Source: Nipponacmea schrenckii (Eukaryota > Mollusca > Gastropoda > Lottiidae). Taken from it: a DNA stretch of 64,000 nt. Below the pieces are notes generated by a model. That model searched no databases, was not told where the DNA came from, and saw nothing but the letters and a program-made list of their open reading frames with translations. The stretch's first letter is position 1; every line of letters begins with the position of its first letter. Of this stretch, positions 56,812-64,000 are shown piece by piece. The stretch spans positions 17,471,106 through 17,535,105 of the forward strand of contig JAUJPP010000005.1 of the NCBI GenBank assembly GCA_030562195.1, in the 5' to 3' direction. Both the position numbers and the translations under genes were made by a program.

Positions 56812-57311
56812 NNNNNNNNNNNNNNNNNNNNNNNNNNNNNNNNNNNNNNNNNNNNNNNNNNNNNNNNNNNNNNNNNNNNNNNNNNNNNNNNNNNNNNNNN
56901 NNNNNNNNNNNNNNNNNNNNNNNNNNNNNNNNNNNNNNNNNNNNNNNNNNNNNNNNNNNNNNNNNNNNNNNNNNNNNNNNNNNNNNNNNNNNNNNNNNNN
57001 NNNNNNNNNNNNNNNNNNNNNNNNNNNNNNNNNNNNNNNNNNNNNNNNNNNNNNNNNNNNNNNNNNNNNNNNNNNNNNNNNNNNNNNNNNNNNNNNNNNN
57101 NNNNNNNNNNNNNNNNNNNNNNNNNNNNNNNNNNNNNNNNNNNNNNNNNNNNNNNNNNNNNNNNNNNNNNNNNNNNNNNNNNNNNNNNNNNNNNNNNNNN
57201 NNNNNNNNNNNNNNNNNNNNNNNNNNNNNNNNNNNNNNNNNNNNNNNNNNNNNNNNNNNNNNNNNNNNNNNNNNNNNNNNNNNNNNNNNNNNNNNNNNNN
57301 NNNNNNNNNNN
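56812..57311. other. Assembly gap, 500 N
   Basis: Exactly 500 N; true length unknown. It starts inside the foldback minisatellite, which would hinder assembly. Confidence 0.98.
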
Positions 57312-58492
57312 AACGTATTAAGTTTATATCCATTCTATTTGGCATTAAAAAAACTCATCTGGTAAAAATTTTAGCTCAATCGCTTCAGTAGTTTGTCAGA
57401 TATCGGTCCGTAAAGATAATCTATTTATAGAACACAATGGGGTATTCCTCTATGTAGACGTACAAATTACGTTGTCAGTTGACATTTTTGAGTACTACGT
57501 CATCGGCTAAATAAACCTTTCGACGTTTGTCGTTCAGATTTGTATTGGCGGAAATCCAGAAGTCACGTGATGTCCCATAAATCTTTACGTCACATGTAAA
57601 CAGACAAATTTTATGATTGGTGGGTAGGGGTGTTTTGACATGTGCTAATCCATTGTTTTAGCACTCCAATTATGTGGTTATCGGTGCATATCGATACCTA
57701 AAAGGTTCTTAAAGATTTCTACAGCATGAAAGACAATCCTTTAACAACATGATCGTGAATTACGTAAGGTTTACATTTGTTTGCAAAATGTTGAAAAAAA
57801 CTGCCATTTTTCAAAAAGCATATCTCGCTTACAATTTATCCGATTTTTACAAACTTTGGCTTCAGCTAAAGCTTACGATGTCCTCTAAAACTTTACGTTG
57901 GCTTTTTTTTTTCATAAAATGAATATTTTTTTAAAAATTCAATTTTTCGTAAATGCACACACAACATTTTGATTTCTATCAATATCTTCAAAACAAAACA
58001 AAATTTTCCAAAAAGCCAACGTGAAGTTGTAGAGATGCATGTAGACTTGTGTTGTGCAAAATTTCAACCTTCTATTTTAAATAGTCTAGTAGATATGCTA
58101 ATTTAAAGAGACTAATTGACGTTGTTTTCGTTCTTCTTTCATACCCTATTTCTCAAGGTTGAAATGTCATAAAGAAATATATTTTATATTTTTGGATAGC
58201 TGAAAGTCCCCTCTTTCCATTGATATTTAAATATTTCAGATTGGTGGAAACAAAATGGTTGAAATCGTCTATTTTTTGTGCATAGGTTTAGGGTTGTCAA
58301 CCCCCTTAAACAGGGATGATAATAAAACTATTGATTTTAACTTATCACATCACAGTGTGATATCAGTGAGCCATACATTACAAACTCATCTGATTATGTA
58401 ATTTTTAACCTGCATATTTTCTACTTTTATTTTCAAAATTGTTACAAATAAATTTCAAACATACCTCCATGTAAAGCTATGAATTCTCAAGT
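57312..58492. other. AT-rich stretch with one inverted repeat, no genes seen
   Basis: CTCTAAAACTTTACGTTGGC around 57880-57903 is mirrored by GCCAACGTGAAGTTGTAGAG around 58016-58036 (about 17 of 20 bases complementary, flanked by T and A runs), with some 110 bases between. This looks like a small foldback or MITE remnant. The rest shows nothing recognisable. Confidence 0.4.
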
Positions 58493-58978
58493 TTTTATAC
58501 GTCCGCATTGGAATTTATAAGGTAGTGGTCAAGTTTGATTTTGATGATTTTTCGATGAAGGGTTTTTGAGTTATTGTCCCTGCCCCAATATTTGTTGTAG
58601 ACACAATAGAAGCTACAATTTTAAATAGATTTTAATGAAACTTGGTGTGAGCACTGGAATTGATAAGAATGTTCAAGTTTGAATTTGAAAATTTTTTGAT
58701 GAACGGTTTTTTAGTTATTACCCTTGACTTTTCTCAAATCAATTTGCAATGGATTTTTTGAAACTTTGTGTGAGTATTCAAAATTGATAAGAAGCCAGGA
58801 AAGATTGAATTTTACGATTTTTCCATGGACAGCGTCATTGTATAGTTTGTGCAATAGAAACAATTTTCAATGGATTTGGTCAAACTTGAAAATGAATGTT
58901 TTTTTTAGCTATTTCCCAATTTATTATTTAATGCTGCCAGTGGGTGTATATAACCTTGCCTGGCAGGCTATCTTTTTT
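58493..58978 (+). mobile_element. Family D element, compact complete copy in opposite orientation
   Basis: Reads TTTTTATACGTCCGC at the left and GTGGGTGTATATAACC, then CTTGCCTGGCAGG and CTATCTT at the right, so both family D ends are present in 486 bases. It holds about three core units (GTTTTTGAGTTATTG, ATGAAACTTGGTGTGAGCA) and no (GTCC)n run. In this orientation the order 5' inverted repeat, cores, subterminal inverted repeat, hairpin, CTAT is easy to see. Confidence 0.6.
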
Positions 58979-61390
58979 CATATCTTAATTAGAACTAAGT
59001 TCGTCAAATCCTTCAAGTAAGAGAAGATCAGACCAACATTTCAAATAAAACTGTAAAAGTGATGGCATTTGCTGACAATATTACCGTCTGTTTCAGACAT
59101 TTTAGTTCGGCAGTTCAGTTTATACAATAAAAACTTTAGTCTTGCAAATTTTTTCTAATTCTAATCAAAATAATATTCAGATAGAGTTGTCTGCTCTTGC
59201 ATATTTAACGCTCAAGCTGTCAGCCTTCATTTTGAATGTGGTGAAGATTGAGCCGAAATCAAGTCATTAATGACATTATGTGATTAATGTTAACATATAC
59301 AAAGTCTCTGTGTCTTGACATTTTGGATTTTATTTTTCTGGACAAATCTGTAACCCATTCTATTACGTTAATTATATACTAATGTTTGTGTAGTGGTTAT
59401 AACATAACAAGAAGATACTTCCACCGTTGTGTCTGAAGAATTATTTATAGCAAGTTTTCATTTGTTCGCCAATTTTAACAGACCTCGTTTTTCGGCTCGG
59501 CATTTTATCAATTGAATCATGAAAACTATCCCTATTATTAATCATATTTTGAGCCTATCGGTAACATATTTTAGATTATAAATACGACAATCAATAGACA
59601 ACGAATGGACAGTAATAAATTTTACAACCTATACATTTCTGTACTCGATTTGAAATCTTTGTTCAGAGAGAGATATAACATCAGAAATATGGTATACTTA
59701 CAATGCAAATGTATTCTGTTCCTGCACTTAGGACGAGGCCTGAAACCTCACTGATAAAACTTGTCTTTACGGTTGCAAATTTATACATTTTACTTAAATT
59801 TTTCATAACCATTGGTAATTGAATTATTAATTAAATTAATTAACGAAAAAAATGATGTACATCATATTATTATTGTTAATAAATTAATAAAATGTTAATA
59901 TATTGAAGCTCCAATATGACATGTTTTTGTATTTTAAATTTTTATTTTGTAGAATTTATTTTTTTATTTTTATACGCCTACAAATTTATTTATCTTCTCA
60001 AAAGATACTATTAGTATATCAACCTGGAAGAACTAGTCTACTTTATTGTTTTTATTTCACGTTAATTCAATAATTTTTTACCTAAATTGTGTACAGGGCA
60101 AATTGTCTGGCACAAACGGACATTTGCCGAAATTGTGCCGGACAATGTTCGTGTCCGACATTTTATTTTACGCCTTGTATAGAATAGACATGAACCAAAT
60201 GTGAATGGACAACAAACAAATGATTTGTACTTGCAATCAAAGCTTTGAAAGGCTATCTTTGTGACTGTAATCAAGAATACAAGAAGAACGCTAGGCATAT
60301 ACGTCAATTCTCATTTCGTCCCTTTTCAATTTCTGCCATTTAGTTCCGTTCCTGTCCCATTCTGCCTTTTTTTTTTACCCTAATTTGCCCCAAATTGGTT
60401 TATCAGCTGATCCGCAAAACTTCTAAGTACGACACCGGCCTCGACCGGAATTAGAACCCCAACGAGCATAATGTTTTATTTAGACGAATGGAAAAATGGC
60501 GATGTGGTCAAGATGAAAAATAGAGAAAAGGTGATGTGGGAATTGAGTCTTGATTACAACAGTCACAAAATAAGAAAATAAATTTGAAAATATTTTTACA
60601 AATTCAAAACGAATTTTACAAATTCATGAAGAATTTTATGTTGTGTTTGAATTTCAGTATAAATAAGTACTAAAATGTTAATCTGTAAGATCAAATGTCT
60701 TAGTGAATGAAACAGTACCGTAACCAGCTGAGTACTGCATTAAATATATATAGTAATACATGTATATAGAAATAGAGAATTTTCAAAATAGATGGTAAGG
60801 AAAGACAATTTTATGTTAATGTCAATAACAGACTAGAGCTGTGAACAGCACCAAGCGTGGCATTTGATATTTTTGCAAGATCTTTTGGAACTTTTAGCTA
60901 ACTAAAGCCCTGTGCTCACTCAACTGTTTTTAGTCTTAATATAAATACTTAAACGGTTAAAATTTGGTTTCAGATATTCATTAAGTTGCAAAAATGACAT
61001 TTTTCAATTGGCTATTATTCCGGAAACTTACATTTTTGTCCCAACATCAGCATATCTGTAGATAGCATGGGTCAAGGTCATTTTATACACTGAAAATTCC
61101 AAAATCATTGAAGGTCAATGTCATGAGATAAAGGCTTAAAAATTTTCAAAAAATTTAAACGTGTCTAAAAAGAATTTAAGTTCAAAATTCTGTCGTAACA
61201 ACTTTTAGATAATGTAACAAGACTTTGATAAAGGCCCAAATCAGATAAAAAATGGAGACGGAATGAAATATTTGTTACAATGTGTGACTATAAGATAACG
61301 TCTCATGTATCACGTCCATTCAGGATCTTTTCTTCCACCTGGATTGTAATATTGCATTATAGTTCATGTAACTCGTTTTTGTCGTTATTT
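58979..61390. other. AT-rich stretch without supported genes
   Basis: About 2.4 kb with no recognised coding or mobile sequence apart from the hairpin at 60102-60146. The 81-codon minus-strand frame at 60062-60307 spans that hairpin and has no family resemblance. Confidence 0.45.
60102..60146. other. 14-bp stem hairpin
   Basis: ATTGTCTGGCACAA (60102-60115) pairs with TTGTGCCGGACAAT (60133-60146) with one G.T pair and a 17-base loop. GGACA-type motifs repeat around it. Possibly the centre or end of an old inverted-repeat element. Confidence 0.5.
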
Positions 61391-63553
61391 GCAGTGCGTT
61401 CAATCGAACGCACTGCTTTGTTTTCGAAATGACTACTTTTTTTTTTGTCTCTTTCTGGTCACGCTCCCCAGCCATAACTGCAAATGTCTTACACAATCTG
61501 GCGTGATATTGTAACGTAATCTAGTGCTCGTTGTTGTTTAAATGTAAAATGACGCATTTTTGTTCTACCGGAAATGACGTAGAACGTCACAAATTTTATT
61601 TTTGTTTACTAACTCACGGCTTGTATTTTTATCCAATCTGGTTCGGACTTTTTTTATTTACTACTTATAACTTAGATTTACATAATAGCAGTTTAAAAAC
61701 TTTGAAATTTTTACTTTGGTTGCTGACTTTTGAATTTTAAAATTTAACACTTTTTCTAACTTTTGCAATTTTGATTAGATCGAAATCAAAATTTGCAGTT
61801 AGATAAACATTTTTCTTGTCAAGAAAAATCTGTTTTCAAAATGTCGACATCACTTCCGGTTTCGGCGTCATACGTCGCTAAACTTCGAATTTTCACTTCC
61901 GAAATTCTAAAGATATTTGAATTTTTTTTTTTTTTGCAATTAGTTACTATTAACCCATAATGATTTTATAATTAACAAAAATTGAACCGGAAGTAACAGA
62001 TCAGTCGCCATCATTAAACCACTTACTTTTGTAAAGTGAAAAATTGGGCCTTAGGGGTTAATCGGACAATTGTAATTTGGATGTCTATGTAATCTTCAAT
62101 CGATTGCTAACAATTCTTAGGAAGCCGAATTTTGAATTTCGATTTAGCTTACCTTTCATTTCCGGTTCTTTTTTTTCACTCAGTGCCTAATTTTCCAACG
62201 TTCATATATCGTGACCTTGACCTTTGGTGACCATGTGACCTGCATAAAAGTTGTTGCCCTTGTCGAGATCTATCCATTGATGTCTTCATTTGTGTTGTGC
62301 AATGTCAACTTCCGGTTTTACAGCCATTTGAAAACTGCACTTTTTAACTTCGAAGAGCTCTCTCACGTGACCTAATTTACATACGTCAAAATTTCTTTCA
62401 TGTCCTTATTACGCGTAATTTATTCTTTCCAATGATGTATAACACTTTATATTTTGATCAAAATTGTGCTTTTTAATATTTGAAAATTTTGTTCTTAGTT
62501 CTATATTAATTGTGCGTGATTTATGAAAAAGCACGTGTTTTTTTTAAATTTACGTCTTATTTTTTCACAAAAATTGGTACATGAGTAGACAAAAAATTAT
62601 CATTAAAGATTCCGATAAAACATTTTCCGAAATAAGCCGGAAACGTCCGAAAATGACCAAAAAATGTAGAAAATCACAGAAATCGGAATTTTCGGATTAA
62701 ATTTTTGCACAAACTTGCAATTTTATTATTCCACAGAATTAGTACCATCAATATCTTCATTTTGTATGTATGCCGTATATGCAAATTCCTAACCGTTTGA
62801 TCGCCATCTTGAAATATGCAAATTATTGGAAAAATACTACTCTTCCGCCATTTTAATCCTATTTTTTCAGACTTGTTTTAAAATATAATTTGGATAATTG
62901 TCTAGGTCCTCTAGTGGCACATTTTTCAATTTTAAGTTTGTCTTTGGACCAGGTCCTGCCAAAGTTTTTCAAAACTGACATCCGTTTGAAAGTTCATAAC
63001 TTTTGAACTCTACCATATGCATCCTTTTGATCTCAAAACAACATCACCAGAGAGGCACTGGACTGGAATCCCCAAGGGCATAGAAGACAAGGACGACCTT
63101 TACATAGCTTGAAAAGAATAAGACTGAAAGAGCTAGGAAGGATTGGCAAGACCTGGAATGAAGCAAAAAGAACAGCTCATAACAGAGTGAGATGGAGAAC
63201 GTCTGTAGCAGCCCTATTCTCCGCAAGGTACGAAGAGGACTAACTTACTAATATGCATCCTTTATTTTTCTGCACAATCATCTTCATTGGCTAAAGGTTC
63301 ATATGATACCTTGATTTCTAATTTTAGTAAAGAACATTTGGATTAATAGGGATCCAAAAATTGGTAATTTGCATATTTCTCGTATCTTCAGATGGTTATA
63401 TCTCATGAACAAGACTCTTGGCAACATTCTAATTGACATTATTGTGATGTGATTTTCATCAGCTTTCTAACAATATCTTTATTTTAGCTATAGACTGAAA
63501 ACTGATGAAAATACGCCTAGTAGAAAATAAGCGATTTTAACATTCATATTTTT
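61391..63553 (+). mobile_element. Family A Helentron-like element, copy 2, with intact 5' end
   Basis: Opens with a perfect 11-bp hairpin, GCAGTGCGTTC (61391-61401), loop AATC, GAACGCACTGC (61406-61416), preceded by TTT. From the T-run near 61430 it matches 1190-3263 closely. It is interrupted at 63554 by family B inside a T-run; copy 1 shows the uninterrupted site at 3252-3270. The remaining 3' part lies beyond the window. Internal TGACGTAGAACGTCA is another palindrome. Non-coding except for the LINE tail fragment. Confidence 0.6.
63055..63243 (+). pseudogene. LINE C-terminal tail fragment, open frame of 62 codons
   Basis: The same fragment as 2801-2967 but without its stop and deletion: it opens ALDWNPQGHRRQGRP and ends FSARYEED before TAA at 63241. 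This matches the conserved tail of a group of animal non-LTR reverse transcriptases. It has no start codon of its own, and no other LINE sequence is attached. Confidence 0.6.
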
Positions 63554-64000
63554 ACGTATTTCGAATTTGGCGAAAACGTATTGTAATCGTTCGGATTATT
63601 ACGTATTTCGACTTTGGCGAAAACGTATTGTAATCGTTCGGATTATTTTTTTTTTTTTTTTTTTTTTTTTTGTAATTCTTGGATGAGTTTGCAGACAAAC
63701 TGGTAAAAGGTGCAGAAATTCTAAATCTACAGTTGATCTTAGAATGATTTCTATTATCAAATAAAACAAAACCGGAAGTTCTATCTCTGACAGGAAGTGA
63801 GAACCGGAAGTTCAGATTTTTTTGCTTTAGCAAGTTTATTTTCAGTTCGATTTTGACCGGATTTTCAGATTTGAAAACTTCAATGTATTTTGTCAACTAA
63901 CAATTATAGGTTTTATGCAATTAGGTTAAATATTTTATCCACGATTTGCAATTCAATATTCAAGGGTCATCGGCAAAAATTTCAGACCGTGATTTCTCCT
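63554..64000 (+). mobile_element. Family B Helentron-like element, copy 4, 5' part with duplicated terminus
   Basis: The 5' end is present twice, starting at 63554 (with one substitution, TTCGAATTTGG) and 63601, 47 bases apart. From 63601 it follows the other B copies to the window edge. The insertion point is the ATTTTT run of family A. Confidence 0.7.

Noticed and set aside
56602..57391. Frames of 211-247 codons across the second gap
   Set aside because: They consist of foldback minisatellite plus N and have no coding support.
60420..60540. tRNA-derived SINE, from a B-box-like GGTTCTAATTCC on the minus strand
   Set aside because: No A box at the right distance and no tail.

Overview
The window is eukaryotic and almost entirely mobile DNA. 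It is AT-rich, has no ribosomal or transfer RNA genes, and holds only traces of one spliced host gene. Three things suggest a mollusc, most likely a bivalve: CR1, RNase-H-bearing I/Nimb-type and L1/Tx1-type LINEs beside a BEL/Pao retrotransposon; dispersed elements built from ~160 bp core repeats like the 'pearl' elements known from bivalves; and a conserved LINE C-terminal tail. This is inference, since no species-specific gene is visible.

Layout. 1-5170: two related Helentron-like non-autonomous elements (families C and A), one nested in the other. 5171-7313: head-to-tail copies of a third family, D. 7386-13948: an I/Nimb-type LINE fragment split by a CR1 LINE, which is itself split by two family B elements. 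14269-15525: a third B copy with a triplicated 5' end. 15526-22990: AT-rich DNA with a small MITE and decayed D copies. 23318-30315: the end of a minus-strand host gene (two or three exons) embedded in D elements, present twice in a way that looks like an assembly duplication, followed by a 500-N gap. 31031-31696: a 50-bp minisatellite. 34165-39165: an I/Nimb-type LINE (minus strand). 39469-49315: an L1/Tx1-type LINE (minus strand) with a BEL/Pao element inserted near the end of its ORF2, with a 5-bp target duplication and nearly identical LTRs. 49316-54375: a second, longer CR1 copy. 54376-56167: an 78-81 bp minisatellite that keeps an open minus-strand frame. 56511-56811: a GC-rich foldback minisatellite running into a second 500-N gap. 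58493-58978: a compact D element. 61391-64000: a second A copy interrupted by a fourth B copy.

The main result is that families A/C, B and D, which look unrelated in sequence, share one architecture: a 5' terminal inverted repeat that folds on itself, a matching inverted repeat placed subterminally near the 3' end, then a short hairpin and CTAG (or CTAT) at the 3' end, with insertion into T-runs. Occupied and empty sites inside this window support precise B insertions. This is the design of Helentron/Helitron2-type non-autonomous elements. No autonomous Rep/helicase gene is present.

Most coding frames are retrotransposon genes broken by small indels. Many indels fall in homopolymers and also hit an element with near-identical LTRs, so some may be consensus errors rather than true decay.
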